64,000 nucleotides of DNA from assembly GCF_015207505.1 (NCBI RefSeq), contig NZ_JADEWT010000010.1:1-64000 (forward strand), in the 5' to 3' direction. A program made the position numbers and the translations under genes. Shown piece after piece: positions 16,332-25,519 of the stretch. The notes below the pieces were generated by a model that ran no database searches, was not told the origin of the DNA, and worked only from the letters and a program-made list of their open reading frames with translations. Position 1 is the first letter of the stretch, and every line of letters begins with the position of its first letter. Origin of the DNA: Tychonema sp. LEGE 06208 (GTDB lineage: Bacteria; Cyanobacteriota; Cyanobacteriia; Cyanobacteriales; Microcoleaceae).

Positions 16332-17723
16332 ATGACAAGTCAACGAATTGCAGCAATTTTGCGCGGTGGTGAACCGGGCGAAACTGTCACTGTTCAAGGT
16401 TGGGTGCGTACTAAGCGCGAATTGAAAGAATTTGCCTTTGTGGAAGTTAACGACGGTTCGGCGATGGCTAATTTGCAGGTAGTCATCAATGCTGATTTGC
16501 CGGATTTTGAAAATATACTCAAACAACTTAATACAGGTGCATCTTTAGAGGTGTCGGGAGTGCTGGTAGCGTCACCTGCGAAAGGACAGCGAATTGAGTT
16601 AAAAGCCTCGCAAGTACAAGTTTACGGCGAAGCAGACCCGCAAACTTATCCGCTGCAAAAAAAGCGCCATTCCTTGGAATTTTTGCGGACAATCGCCCAT
16701 TTGCGGCCGCGCACAAACACCCACGGCGCTGTGTTTAGAGTCCGCAATGCTTGTTCGGCGGCGGTACACCAATTTTTTCAGGAACGCGGCTTTTTGTGGG
16801 TTCACACTCCAATTCTCGCTGCTAGCGACTGCGAAGGTGCGGGGGAGATGTTCGCCGTTACCAACTTTGATTTAAAGAATGTGCCGCGCACGGATTCGCA
16901 AGAGGTTGATTATGCGAAGGACTTTTTTGGCAAGCGCGCTTATTTAACAGTTAGCGGCCAGTTGGAAGCGGAAGTTATGGCGATGGCTTTCGGCAATGTT
17001 TACACTTTTGGCCCGACTTTTCGAGCGGAAAATTCTAATACTTCGCGACATTTGGCTGAGTTTTGGATGATTGAACCGGAGATGGCTTTCTGCGATTTGC
17101 AGGGTGATATGGATTTGGCTGAGGCGTTTTTAAAGTACATTTTTAAGTACGTTTTGGAGCATTGCCCGGAGGATATGGAGTTTTTCAACGAGCGGATTGA
17201 TAAGACGGTTTTGGCTACTGCTGAAAATATTATTAACAATCAGTTTGAGCGGATTACTTACACGGAGGCGATCGCACTTTTGGAAAAAGCCGACAAAAAG
17301 TTTGATTTTCCCGTAAGCTGGGGCTTAGATTTGCAGTCGGAACACGAGCGCTATTTGGCTGAGGATTTGTTTAAGAAGCCGACAATTGTCAGCGATTATC
17401 CGGTCGGAATTAAAGCATTTTATATGCGTTTAAATGAAGACGAGAAAACCGTGCGAGCTATGGATGTTTTGGCTCCGAATATTGGGGAAATTATCGGCGG
17501 TTCCCAGCGGGAAGAACGGCTGGATGTGTTGGAGCGGCGCATGGAAGCGCAGGGGATGAATAAGGAGGAGTTGTGGTGGTATTTGGATTTGCGCCGCTAC
17601 GGTACTGTGCCTCACGCTGGCTTTGGTTTGGGGTTTGAACGGTTGGTGCAATTCATGACGGGAATGGGGAATATTCGCGATGTAATTCCGTTTCCGAGAG
17701 CGCCTTTGACTATTGATTTTTAG
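16332..17723 (+). CDS. asnS: Asparagine--tRNA ligase
   Basis: A class IIb aminoacyl-tRNA synthetase that charges tRNA-Asn. It has 463 residues from the ATG at 16332 ([10 protein letters not shown]), with AACAGGAG upstream; an in-frame GTG at 16323 is less likely. The N-terminal OB-fold anticodon-binding domain includes [23 protein letters not shown]. The catalytic core has motif 2 ([25 protein letters not shown]) and motif 3 ([29 protein letters not shown]). Length and motifs are normal for bacterial AsnRS. It appears intact, resident and transcribed alone. Confidence 0.96.
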   Translation: MTSQRIAAILRGGEPGETVTVQGWVRTKRELKEFAFVEVNDGSAMANLQVVINADLPDFENILKQLNTGASLEVSGVLVASPAKGQRIELKASQVQVYGEADPQTYPLQKKRHSLEFLRTIAHLRPRTNTHGAVFRVRNACSAAVHQFFQERGFLWVHTPILAASDCEGAGEMFAVTNFDLKNVPRTDSQEVDYAKDFFGKRAYLTVSGQLEAEVMAMAFGNVYTFGPTFRAENSNTSRHLAEFWMIEPEMAFCDLQGDMDLAEAFLKYIFKYVLEHCPEDMEFFNERIDKTVLATAENIINNQFERITYTEAIALLEKADKKFDFPVSWGLDLQSEHERYLAEDLFKKPTIVSDYPVGIKAFYMRLNEDEKTVRAMDVLAPNIGEIIGGSQREERLDVLERRMEAQGMNKEELWWYLDLRRYGTVPHAGFGLGFERLVQFMTGMGNIRDVIPFPRAPLTIDF

Positions 17724-17875
17724 TTGCAGACGGCGGTTGAAACCGCACCTACAAAAACAAACTCCGCCTCCGCGGACTGAAGACAATAACATAATCTTCA
17801 CAGCGTGTTCTTTAACCCGCAGAGGCGGGTTTGGTCTGTATAGACGCGGTTTCAACCGCAAGCGTCTTCTTTTCC
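17724..17875. repeat. Palindromic dispersed repeat element
   Basis: The ends are inverted: GGCGGTTGAAACCGC near 17731 and GCGGTTTCAACCGC near 17848. Inside are aaCTCCGCCTCcGCGGacTGAAG and aaCCCGCAGAGGCGGGttt, forming internal stems. It follows asnS and could act as a terminator, but its architecture is that of a dispersed foldback element. No ORF is present. Confidence 0.65.
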
Positions 17876-17910
17876 CATCTCAAATATAAAATCTCAAATG
17901 GTATGAGTTA

Positions 17911-18678
17911 ATGGTTCTTCAAATCTCATCAAGTTCCACAACACCAACTGTCACCTGGGAACCCCTACCAGCCGACTTTGTTTTACCGGACGATCCTGTG
18001 GAAAATATTCAACAACCGCCTCTTGCTGCTGCTCTCACCGATGCTCTGGGAGCCGCTGGACGCATTGAACAGATCGCCCTGATCGGTTCCAATTTTGGAC
18101 TGGTAGCGACGGTAAATAAGCAGACTGTCGTTAAAGCACCGGATTGGTTTTTCGTGTCGCAAGTGCATGGAGTTGCAGAGGGCACGATTCGCCGCAGCTA
18201 CACGCCGAATCTGGAGGGTGCGCCGGTATCGGTGGTGATGGAGTTTTTGTCTAATGAAGATTACGGCGAATTGTCCGTGCGATCGACTCCTCCCTACGGC
18301 AAGCTCTACTTCTACGAACAGATTCTGCAAGTGCCAACCTATGTGACTTACGACCCCTACGAACCCAAGCTGGAAGTGCGGTATTTGCTCAATGGAGCCT
18401 ATGAAACGCAGGCTGCTGATGCGTCAGGGCGGGTGCGGATTCCAGAGTTTGATTTGTGGCTGGGGATTTGGTCGGGGGAACGGCTGGGCCAAACTATGAA
18501 TTGGCTGCGCTGGTGGGATGAAGCTGGAAATTTGCTGCTGTGGAGTTCGGAACAGGCGGAATATGAACGGTTGCGGGCCCAACAGGAACGCCAGCGGGCG
18601 GAACGTGAACGGTTGCGGGCGGATTTATTGGCGGCTAAGTTGCGGGAGTTGGGTGTTGATATCGATCGGCTGGCCTGA
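17911..18678 (+). CDS. Uma2 family (DUF820) endonuclease-fold protein
   Basis: A 255-residue protein of the Uma2/DUF820 family, a restriction-endonuclease-like fold greatly expanded in cyanobacteria. Visible features are VVKAPDWFFVSQVH (the PD acid), VVMEFLSNEDYGELSVRSTPPYGKLYFYEQILQVPTYVTYDP (the E-x-Y-x-x-x-LxxY-type core) and FDLWLGIW. The normal 'S/P-D...E-x-K' metal site is partly altered: VVMEFLSNEDY keeps the Glu. The C-terminal 50 residues are Arg/Glu-rich coiled coil (YERLRAQQERQRAERERLRADLL), usual for this family. There is no adjacent partner. The family is often suspected of a mobile or defence origin, but the function is unproven. Confidence 0.85.
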   Translation: MVLQISSSSTTPTVTWEPLPADFVLPDDPVENIQQPPLAAALTDALGAAGRIEQIALIGSNFGLVATVNKQTVVKAPDWFFVSQVHGVAEGTIRRSYTPNLEGAPVSVVMEFLSNEDYGELSVRSTPPYGKLYFYEQILQVPTYVTYDPYEPKLEVRYLLNGAYETQAADASGRVRIPEFDLWLGIWSGERLGQTMNWLRWWDEAGNLLLWSSEQAEYERLRAQQERQRAERERLRADLLAAKLRELGVDIDRLA

Positions 18679-18797
18679 CTCGGGCGATCGGGGAAATCGC
18701 TACTCAATCCAAATTGACCATAGGGCGCTTCAAACCCAGCATTACTGCTTGAATGCGATCGGGTTCAAATTGGTATTATAGCGCGATCGCTTACCAA

Positions 18798-20036
18798 CTA
18801 AGCATTAATTAGATCGGCCAGATCGGGGGAAAGAAAGAAGTGGGGAAATAGTAAAGTCTCTAAATAGTGAAAGTTTATTCCATAAAGTTTTTTAATTTCC
18901 TTAATCTGTCCAATAATCTGCTCCTTATTGATACTATGATTGCTTTTAATTCCCACAATCATTATATTTTTACTCGTATGTTCAGCAGCTATAAACTCAA
19001 AAACCTTAGTCTTATAGCCAGACAATTCAAGTAAAAGCGCTCTCAATCCATCAGTCACTATTTCCGATTGCCTCTCCAGCAAAATACCAGACTTTAGGAG
19101 ATCCTTCAAAACCATATTCGGATGAATTTGTTTCCTAACTTGCTTGTGGCAGCATGGTGCTAGGATGATCAAAGAAGAATCAGACTGTATCCCTTTATAA
19201 ATTGCATCATCTGTTGCAGTATCGCAGGCATGAAGTGCGATGGTTATGTCTGATTTTTCTGCGCTATAGTTACTGATGTTTCCTTGGTTAAAATATAACC
19301 TTTCAAAATTAACTGATTGGGCAACAGAGTTACAAAAATCCACTAAATGTATTCTGCTTTCTATACCAATCACCGATGCTTCCTTGTCTAAAATATTGTT
19401 CAGAAAATCATATATTGCGAAGGTTAAGTATCCCTTGCCTGAACCCATGTCAACTACAGAAATATGACTTTTTTCTGCCAATCCTGATGATTCAACTAAG
19501 CCATGTATGATTTCCACAAACTTATTTATCTGTCTGAACTTATCTTCCATCGTTCTTACGACATTACCTTGACTATTGGTAATGCCTAATGCTCTGAGAT
19601 ATACATTATTTTCTGATTCAATATACCGTTTCTTCCTGCGGTCGTGTTGCTGCGGAGTCGTATCAACAGGATTGGTAAAAGTGGGCTTGATAAAATTAAT
19701 TTTAGGGTTTTTATTTTTGCCATACTCAAGTTGAACATCTTGCTCGATCGAGAATAATCTAATACTCATAAATTCACTGCCAATCAGGGTTTTGATTAAA
19801 TCTAATCCCTCTTCGATTGGGTGATTTTTGACTATTTCCTTAGTTTTGTAACTATAGGTGAAAGAAAGCTTTATGCTTGCTTTTAATTGTACAATTCTCA
19901 CAATAATTTTAGTTAAACCGTCTTCTCCTCCTCTATACTTTCCTAAAGTTAATCTGATGAATTCTTGACTTTCTATACTAGAACCTAGGATTAACTCGAA
20001 TTGCTCTTGTGTGGTTATATTCATTATATTATTCAT
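18798..20036 (-). CDS. SAM-dependent methyltransferase, Methyltransf_32-like
   Basis: A 412-residue protein from the ATG at 20036; a GTG at 20054 would add six residues. The C-terminal half carries a class I SAM fold: VVDMGSGKGYLTFAIYDFL (motif I), VIGIESRIHLVDFCN, LHACDTATDDAI, and LAPCCHKQVRKQI, the His-Ala-Cys-Asp/Pro-Cys-Cys-His signature of the Methyltransf_32 family found in METTL25/Trm13-like enzymes. The N-terminal 150 residues are an uncharacterised domain (KEIVKNHPIEEGLDLIKTLIG). An RNA substrate is suggested by the family but not shown. The gene looks more AT-rich than its neighbours and I see no GCGATCGC site within it, consistent with horizontal acquisition. Confidence 0.75.
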   Translation of the reverse strand: MNNIMNITTQEQFELILGSSIESQEFIRLTLGKYRGGEDGLTKIIVRIVQLKASIKLSFTYSYKTKEIVKNHPIEEGLDLIKTLIGSEFMSIRLFSIEQDVQLEYGKNKNPKINFIKPTFTNPVDTTPQQHDRRKKRYIESENNVYLRALGITNSQGNVVRTMEDKFRQINKFVEIIHGLVESSGLAEKSHISVVDMGSGKGYLTFAIYDFLNNILDKEASVIGIESRIHLVDFCNSVAQSVNFERLYFNQGNISNYSAEKSDITIALHACDTATDDAIYKGIQSDSSLIILAPCCHKQVRKQIHPNMVLKDLLKSGILLERQSEIVTDGLRALLLELSGYKTKVFEFIAAEHTSKNIMIVGIKSNHSINKEQIIGQIKEIKKLYGINFHYLETLLFPHFFLSPDLADLINA

Positions 20037-20067
20037 TAGCCGTAAGGTTCGCACTCGAAAATTTATA

Positions 20068-20170
20068 TCAAATTCGTTAGCATCGGAATCGTAAATTCAC
20101 AGTTAACAGTTAACAGTTAACAGCTAACAGTTAACATCATGTATGAGTGCAACCGGAATTGATATTACAA
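20068..20170. repeat. Dispersed element with inverted ends and heptad core (copy 1)
   Basis: The left end ATATCAAATTCGTTAGCA is an imperfect inverse of the right end TGCAACCGGAATTGATAT, with CAGTTAA heptads between. The segment from 'AGTTAACATCATG' to the right end is identical to that at 24585-24620. Confidence 0.65.
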
Positions 20171-20234
20171 ATTAGATTCACAATCTCACAGTGACGCACC
20201 ACACAATAGTCTGGTGCGTCACAGGAATCATCGA

Positions 20235-21716
20235 TTAAGTCGCGGACGGAATTGTGATATCAACAGATTGCACTTTTACCGCAGTTCCCAAACTCGATAG
20301 TGGCGGTTGAATTGCCGCAGTATTTCCCACTACTAATGTTACCAGATTCTCCGGTTTCAAGTAAGTCTTGGCTACGCGCTGCACGTCGGCAATTGTGGCT
20401 GCTTCGATGCTGCGGCGGTAGCTAAAAATGAAATCTTCGGGATAACCGTAGTATTCGTAGCGCATTAATCGCGACAATGTTTGACTCGGATTTTCAAATT
20501 TGAAGATGAAAGAATTGAGGGTGGAATCTTTAGCAAAAGCTAATTCTTCGGCGGTAATTGGTTCGGTGCGAATACGATCGATCTCAGCGCGAATTGCCTT
20601 GATAAACGGTACTGTCGCGTCCGATCGCGTTTGGCCACCAGCGACAAACACTCCCGGATAGTCATATCTCGGACTCCAAGCGGCGTAAACTGTGTAAGCT
20701 AAACCTTGGCGCGATCGCACATTATTGAACAAACGCCCGCCAAAACCGTTCAAAACCCCATTCATCACGTCCAAAGCACCGTAATCTGGACTGTTGAGCA
20801 TTCCGCCCAAATGTCCCATCTGCACGTAACTTTGACTCAATTGTGGCTGGTTTACAAAAAATACGCCGCCCTCCTTTGCGGGCGATACCGTTGGTAGCGC
20901 TGGCACTTCTGCATTTTGAGTCGGTTGCCAATTCCCGAATTTTTGCTCCACGAGCGATCGCATTTTAGCAGTATCAAAGTCACCCGAAATACCCAAAATC
21001 ATATTCTTGGGGTGGAAATACTTCTGGTAGAAACTCACCAAATCGTCGCGAGAAATATTTGCGATAGTCTTGTATTCTACCGTGCGGGCGTAGGGACTGC
21101 GATCGCCATAAATTAACTTTTCAAACTCGCGCCCGGTAATATCGTTAGGATCGTCATTGCGGCGGGCGATCGCACCTTGAGTTTGATTCTTCGCTAAATC
21201 CAACTTTTCCTCTTCAAAAATTGGCTCTTGAATCACCTCCGCAAACAAGTCAAACACCGATTCCAAATCTTCAGCTAAAGCACTAAAATTAGCGCTACCA
21301 GAAGTAACATCAATCCCCGTTTCTACCGCAGCCGCTTGCTGTTCTAGCAACTGATTTAATTCATCAGCCGTATGCCGGCCCGTGCCGCCAGTTCGCATCA
21401 CTTCTCCCGTCAAACCTCCCAATCCAATTTTATCTGCAGGTTCAAAGCGATCGCCCGTGCGAAATAGCGCCGTTCCCCCGACTAACGGGAGTTCCCTGTC
21501 TTCCATCAGATAAACTCGGATGCCATTTTTTAGCTCGAAGCGAGTGTATTTAGGCAGTTTAATTTCTGGCACCGCCGGGAATGTTAATTCGTCATAGTGT
21601 TTGGGCCCTGCCGCGAAGGAAGGTAACAAATTAAACGTGCCCAATGAAACAGTAAAAATGCAAAGTGATAGCAGAAATAACTTTACTTTTTTTAGTTTCA
21701 ATTTAGTCCTTTTCAT
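20235..21716 (-). CDS. M16 family peptidase-like subunit lacking the zinc motif
   Basis: A 493-residue exported protein (signal helix LFLLSLCIFTVSLGTFNLLPSFA). It has the M16 fold but where active members have HxxEH it reads GLTGEVMRTGGTG, so the zinc site is absent. The second-domain signature NGFGGRLFNNVRSRQGLAYTVYA (the Arg/Tyr substrate-binding region) is intact. Inactive M16 proteins normally pair with an active partner, and the gene directly upstream on the same strand encodes one (22036-23628). The two are probably co-transcribed and form a heteromeric periplasmic or lumenal peptidase. The gap of about 320 bp between them is filled with repeats. Confidence 0.88.
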   Translation of the reverse strand: MKRTKLKLKKVKLFLLSLCIFTVSLGTFNLLPSFAAGPKHYDELTFPAVPEIKLPKYTRFELKNGIRVYLMEDRELPLVGGTALFRTGDRFEPADKIGLGGLTGEVMRTGGTGRHTADELNQLLEQQAAAVETGIDVTSGSANFSALAEDLESVFDLFAEVIQEPIFEEEKLDLAKNQTQGAIARRNDDPNDITGREFEKLIYGDRSPYARTVEYKTIANISRDDLVSFYQKYFHPKNMILGISGDFDTAKMRSLVEQKFGNWQPTQNAEVPALPTVSPAKEGGVFFVNQPQLSQSYVQMGHLGGMLNSPDYGALDVMNGVLNGFGGRLFNNVRSRQGLAYTVYAAWSPRYDYPGVFVAGGQTRSDATVPFIKAIRAEIDRIRTEPITAEELAFAKDSTLNSFIFKFENPSQTLSRLMRYEYYGYPEDFIFSYRRSIEAATIADVQRVAKTYLKPENLVTLVVGNTAAIQPPLSSLGTAVKVQSVDITIPSAT

Positions 21717-22035
21717 TCTTTCTCCTAAGTTTAATCTGTTGACAATTCGACGAGGCAGAGCCTCGGGATCTGCATTTCCAGGCAGAGCCTGGAAACGAGT
21801 TTTTTTTACCTTTTTAACTGGTTTAACTGGTTCCCGGGCTATGCCTGGGAACCGATATCTAGAGGCTCTGCCTCGCTGATTTGAAATGAAGGATGTTGCT
21901 CGCTGATCTGCGTTTATCTGCGTTCCCAGGCAGAGCCTGAAAACGAGCTAATGACTGATGACTGATGACTGATGACTAATGACTGATGACTAATGACTGA
22001 TGACTGATGACTGATGACTGATGACTGATGACTTC
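21717..22035. repeat. Repeat-filled gap between the M16 genes
   Basis: It contains CGAGGCAGAGCCTCG and CCAGGCAGAGCCTGG palindromes, their inverted partners (GTTCCCGGGC/GCCTGGGAAC and GAGGCTCTGCCTCG), the ATCTGCGTTTATCTGCGTT motif, and a heptad array of TGATGAC/TAATGAC units at about 21949-22032 that ends four bases before the stop codon of the active M16 gene. Confidence 0.75.
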
Positions 22036-23628
22036 TTAAAGCGACAAAAGCTTACCAATCGTGCGGTTTTCCGGGCGGAAAGTTGCCTGAGAAACTCGCT
22101 GAATGTCAGCAGGCGAAACAGCCGCGATCGCATCCAATTCCTTAAACAAATTTTTCCACGAACCAGTTTTTACTTGATAGTCCAGCAGCGAAAAAGCCAT
22201 GCCCATATTAGAATTGAGCGATCGCAATAAACCCGCTCTCGCCTGAGTTTTCACCCGCTCCAATTCCATAGCAGAAACTGGCTCATTTTTCAGGCGATCG
22301 ATTTCCTTGCTCAAAGCCACCGCTACTTCATCAACCGTCTTTCCCGGAGCAGTTTGAGCGTAAAATAACATCAAATTCGGGTACTTTTCCCCCGGATAGC
22401 CGCTGAAACCTTGAGCCGCTAGCGCCAGTTGCTGCTGCTCTACCAAAGACTTGTAAAGCCTAGAAGTGCGGCCGTTGCTGAGCAAAGAACCAATAATTTC
22501 ATAAATCGCATTGTCGGGATGATTCATCGCCGGCCTGTGATATCCTTCCAAATACCAAGGTTGAGTTTTTAACTTCAGCGTGACTTCCTTGGTTTGCGTT
22601 TGCGGAGGCTCCACAATTTCCAATTCAGAAGGCGCTGGTTTCGCTTTGTAGCGACCGAAATAAATTTGAGCGAGCCGCTTCACTTCCGAGGCTTTCACGT
22701 CTCCTACCACCGCTGCTGTTAGCTTGCTGGGGATGTAGTGAGTCTCAAAAAACTTCTGCACGTCTTCTCGTGTCAGGTTTTTAATGTCTTCGGTGTAGCC
22801 AATTACGGGGCGGCGGTAGGGATGAACCGAGAAGGCTGTGCTGGCAAAAGCTTCAACCATTTGTCCGATCGCAGAATTCTCAGTTCGCAGCCTCCGTTCT
22901 TCTAAAATTACCTGTTTTTCTTTGTAAAATTCCCGAAATACAGGTTCTAGAAATCGCTCTGATTCCAGCGACATCCACAGTTCTAATTTGTTAGCTGGGA
23001 GGCTGTAAAAATACATTGTTGAGTCGGTAGAAGTAGCGGCATTTAGTCCGACTCCGCCTGCTTGTTCGACTATTTTGCCGAATTCGTTGCGCTTGACAAA
23101 TTGCCCTGCTTCTGCTTCAACTTTGTCCAATTCTGCTCTAAATTTGGCGACTTCTTCGGTTTTGCCGATCGCCTTGGCGGATTGCATTTGCTCGAAGAGT
23201 TCGTCTTGTTTTTCTAGCAGCGGCTTTTCGGCTTTGTAGTCGGTAGTGCCGATTTTTGGCGTACCCTTAAAAGCTAAATGTTCGAGATAGTGGGCGACTC
23301 CGGTTTGACCGTCGGGTTCGTTTGCGCCTCCTACGTCAGCGTGAATTAAAAACGATGCTACGGGCGATCGGGGCCTTTCGAGCACCACGAATGTCATGCC
23401 GTTGTCGAGCTTGAATTCGGTGACTTGCTCGATTACTCGATCGAGCGACGGTTGAACAGACATTGCTGGAGAGCCGTTAGCGGGCATCTCGCGGGCGGAG
23501 GCGATTTGAGGGCAAATTCCCCACCACAGCATTACAGCAGCCAGCAGGGAGGCGATGAATCGAGTTGGGCGGGGCGATTCCCTAGGGGATAGCTTCGCCG
23601 CGCGTGGTTTTTGGAACTGCGGGGTCAT
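22036..23628 (-). CDS. M16 family zinc metallopeptidase, active subunit
   Basis: A 530-residue exported peptidase of the pitrilysin/processing-peptidase family. The inverted zinc motif HYLEH in GVAHYLEHLAFKGTPK supplies two His ligands and the catalytic Glu; a downstream Glu in ESERFLEPVFREFYKEKQVILEERR is the expected third ligand. A Pro/Arg-rich N-terminus precedes the hydrophobic signal (FIASLLAAVMLWWGICPQIASA). There is a long charged insertion, about residues 135-175, between the zinc motif and NAATSTDSTMYFYSLP, typical of this cyanobacterial subtype. It is first in the likely two-gene unit with the inactive partner at 20235-21716. Its substrates are probably periplasmic peptides, which is an inference. 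Confidence 0.92.
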   Translation of the reverse strand: MTPQFQKPRAAKLSPRESPRPTRFIASLLAAVMLWWGICPQIASAREMPANGSPAMSVQPSLDRVIEQVTEFKLDNGMTFVVLERPRSPVASFLIHADVGGANEPDGQTGVAHYLEHLAFKGTPKIGTTDYKAEKPLLEKQDELFEQMQSAKAIGKTEEVAKFRAELDKVEAEAGQFVKRNEFGKIVEQAGGVGLNAATSTDSTMYFYSLPANKLELWMSLESERFLEPVFREFYKEKQVILEERRLRTENSAIGQMVEAFASTAFSVHPYRRPVIGYTEDIKNLTREDVQKFFETHYIPSKLTAAVVGDVKASEVKRLAQIYFGRYKAKPAPSELEIVEPPQTQTKEVTLKLKTQPWYLEGYHRPAMNHPDNAIYEIIGSLLSNGRTSRLYKSLVEQQQLALAAQGFSGYPGEKYPNLMLFYAQTAPGKTVDEVAVALSKEIDRLKNEPVSAMELERVKTQARAGLLRSLNSNMGMAFSLLDYQVKTGSWKNLFKELDAIAAVSPADIQRVSQATFRPENRTIGKLLSL

Positions 23629-23906
23629 TCGATTTTAGATTTTAGATTGGGGATTTTGGATTGTCAAACAAATAAATGTTGGCGATCGATGCCAGCGATA
23701 CTTTTCTAAGGATAAAGATTTTTGGAGGCATAAGCGATCTGTTGCGCCGCAGATGTTAGGCTGATACAGCCAATCTCAAAAAGAATCTGGATCTCGGCGA
23801 GGAGTTTGAAGTTTAAGATTAAAGCCGCGCACAACTTAAAACTTAACATTATTTCGCCCGCCCGTCCCAAACCCGCAATTCCAAGTCACCAATTACCGAT
23901 TAAGCC
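23629..23906. promoter_or_regulatory. Divergent intergenic region, M16 pair and TetR
   Basis: About 280 bp between the minus-strand peptidase unit and the plus-strand TetR gene. A TetR protein commonly represses a divergent neighbour through an operator here; no obvious palindromic operator is visible by eye. 'ttttagattttagatt' repeats lie at its left edge. Confidence 0.35.
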
Positions 23907-24521
23907 ATGCGAATTTTTAATCAGTCTCCTCCTTCAGAAACAGAAACCAAAAAGCGGATTTTACAAGCGGCTGTGCGGTTGTTTGCCCGCAGCGGATACG
24001 ACGGTACGACAACTCGCGATTTAGCAGCGGCGGCAGGGGTGGCGGAGGGTACGCTATTTCGGCATTTTGATAATAAAAAAGCGATTTTGATTCAAGTGGC
24101 GACGGAAGGATGGGTGGAAATACTGACAGATTTGCTGACAGAATTGAGTGAGATGGGCAGTTACAAAGCAGTGGCTCAGGTGATGCGCCGGCGGATGCTG
24201 AATATCCGCGCAAATAGCGATATGATGCGGGTCTGTTTTTTGGAAGCTCAGTTTCACCCGGATTTGCGCGATCGCATTCAGTTAGAAGTCATCGGAAAAA
24301 TGAGCGTTGTAGCTGAGGCTTTTTTTGAAACGGCGATGGAAAAAGGAGTTTATCGGAAGATGAATCCGAAGATTGTCGCTCAGGTATTTTTGGGAATGTT
24401 TGCAGTAGCTGGTTTCAGTCAAAATACGATTGGGGAACCAAATGCTTCTCCGCAAGAAATGCAGGAAATGGCCGAAGGATTAGCAGATATTTTTCTGAAC
24501 GGCGTTTTAATTAAGGATTAG
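23907..24521 (+). CDS. TetR/AcrR family transcriptional regulator
   Basis: A 204-residue repressor-type protein. The N-terminal HTH is canonical: KRILQAAVRLFARSGYDGTTTRDLAAAAGVAEGTLFRHFDNKKAIL (residues about 16-62). The C-terminal ligand/dimer domain has family-typical helices (MLNIRANSDMMRVCFLEAQFHPDL). It diverges from the M16 pair and may regulate it, but the ligand and targets are unknown. The 3' half (from about 24300) is duplicated at 25305-25469 without the HTH, showing that this locus underwent tandem duplication. Confidence 0.92.
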   Translation: MRIFNQSPPSETETKKRILQAAVRLFARSGYDGTTTRDLAAAAGVAEGTLFRHFDNKKAILIQVATEGWVEILTDLLTELSEMGSYKAVAQVMRRRMLNIRANSDMMRVCFLEAQFHPDLRDRIQLEVIGKMSVVAEAFFETAMEKGVYRKMNPKIVAQVFLGMFAVAGFSQNTIGEPNASPQEMQEMAEGLADIFLNGVLIKD

Positions 24522-24535
24522 TCAGTAGTCAGTAG

Positions 24536-24622
24536 TCATATCAAATCCTCTCTTCATCGCAAGAGTAAATTTACTGTTAACAGTTAACATCATGTATGAG
24601 TGCAACCGGAATTGATATCATT
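24536..24622. repeat. Dispersed element with inverted ends and heptad core (copy 2)
   Basis: It starts 'catatcaaatcc' and ends 'gcaaccggaattgatatc', with GTTAACAGTTAACA in the centre. The right half is identical to copy 1 at 20068-20170. It lies just after the TetR stop. Confidence 0.65.
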
Positions 24623-24863
24623 AGTCATTAGTCATTGAAGAGCGAATTTGTCGATCGCTCTTTGGGGACACTCCCACTATATAATTCCGATGCTACCCGA
24701 TTTAATATCAGGCGCTGGGGAGCGGGCATCTAAGTCAACACTAACCGAAATGCACACCTAAATGCTGAGATGCTCCCATAAGTTATTTAGTCCTATGCAA
24801 GAAGACTTTCGCTTTTAGACAGGGGTTTAAAACCCATACTAACAAAGCTCTACCTCGCTGACA

Positions 24864-25229
24864 CTACTCGTCGTTAAACTCGTACACTTGCTGCACCCAA
24901 TTCTCCCGAATATCCTGCCATTCATCGGACAATACTTCCCAAGTTGTATTGCTTTCTAGTTCCAGCAATAAACTTGATACTTCTTCCATAGTCGATGCTG
25001 AATGACAGTCTTCTACCCAACTTTTCCGGTAAATCTTCCAGTAATTTTGTACCGCTTCCCACTCGATTTCTGATTCCAATTCAATTAGATATTCTGCTAG
25101 CTGTGACGGTTCTACGGCTGCTTGCACTTTACTCTCCCAACTGTCGCGACGTTCTTTCCATTCTTTCGTCACAGCTTCCCATGTGAGGTTGCTTTCAAAC
25201 TCTAACAGTAACTGGTTCAGTTCTACCAT
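24864..25229 (-). CDS. Triple 40-residue-repeat protein, copy 1
   Basis: A 121-residue acidic protein built from three tandem repeats of about 40 residues. Each has LLLEFES or LIELESE or LLLELES, then WE-x-V-x5-W, then R-x-x-W(V/E): for example TWEAVTKEWKERRDSW, EWEAVQNYWKIYRKSW and TWEVLSDEWQDIRENW. The pattern predicts paired amphipathic helices with conserved Trp residues on one face. I do not recognise a named domain. It has no signal or membrane segment. A paralogue lies at 25520-25882, and the two are separated by a TetR fragment, so they arose by tandem duplication of the TetR 3' end plus this gene. Function is unknown; protein-protein interaction is a guess. Confidence 0.7.
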   Translation of the reverse strand: MVELNQLLLEFESNLTWEAVTKEWKERRDSWESKVQAAVEPSQLAEYLIELESEIEWEAVQNYWKIYRKSWVEDCHSASTMEEVSSLLLELESNTTWEVLSDEWQDIRENWVQQVYEFNDE

Positions 25230-25304
25230 ATTAAATGTTTTCTTGTTTGCAGTTTTTGCTATTTTATTACAAATTTTATTGATTTAGACTGTTTGTTTTT
25301 TATA

Positions 25305-25469
25305 ATGAGCGATGTGGCTGAGGCTTTTTGGGAAACGGCGATGCAAAAACAAGTTTATCCAAAGATGAATCCGAAGATTATCGCTCAGGTATTTGTGGGA
25401 ATGTTTGCAGTCGCGTGCTTCAGTCAAAATACGATGATGGATCCGAATGCTTTAGTCATGAGTCCTTAG
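25305..25469 (+). pseudogene. Duplicated 3' fragment of the TetR gene
   Basis: The sequence aligns base for base with the TetR gene from 24300 to about 24450: ATGAGCG(A/T)TGT(G/A)GCTGAGGC..., and MNPKI(I/V)AQVF(V/L)GMFAVA is shared. The frame is still open for 54 codons (MSDVAEAFWE to a TAG at 25467) but has no HTH, so it cannot act as a regulator. It marks the left edge of a tandem duplication. Confidence 0.85.
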
Positions 25470-25478
25470 GAAATTTTA

Positions 25479-25510
25479 GAGCCTGAAAACGCATATCTAC
25501 AGGCTCTGAA
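25479..25510. repeat. Hairpin at the 3' end of the second repeat gene
   Basis: AGAGCCTG and CAGGCTCT arms are separated by about 14 bases, just downstream of the minus-strand gene ending at 25520. It belongs to the 'gagcctgaaaacg' repeat group also seen at 21930. No T-run follows. Confidence 0.45.
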
Positions 25511-25519
25511 TTGTCGAAA

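Noticed and set aside
24717-24777. Fourth GGGAGCATCT element
   Set aside because: Only the right end (TGAGATGCTCCC at 24766-24777) is good; the left end would need a GGG insertion, so at most it is a solo end.
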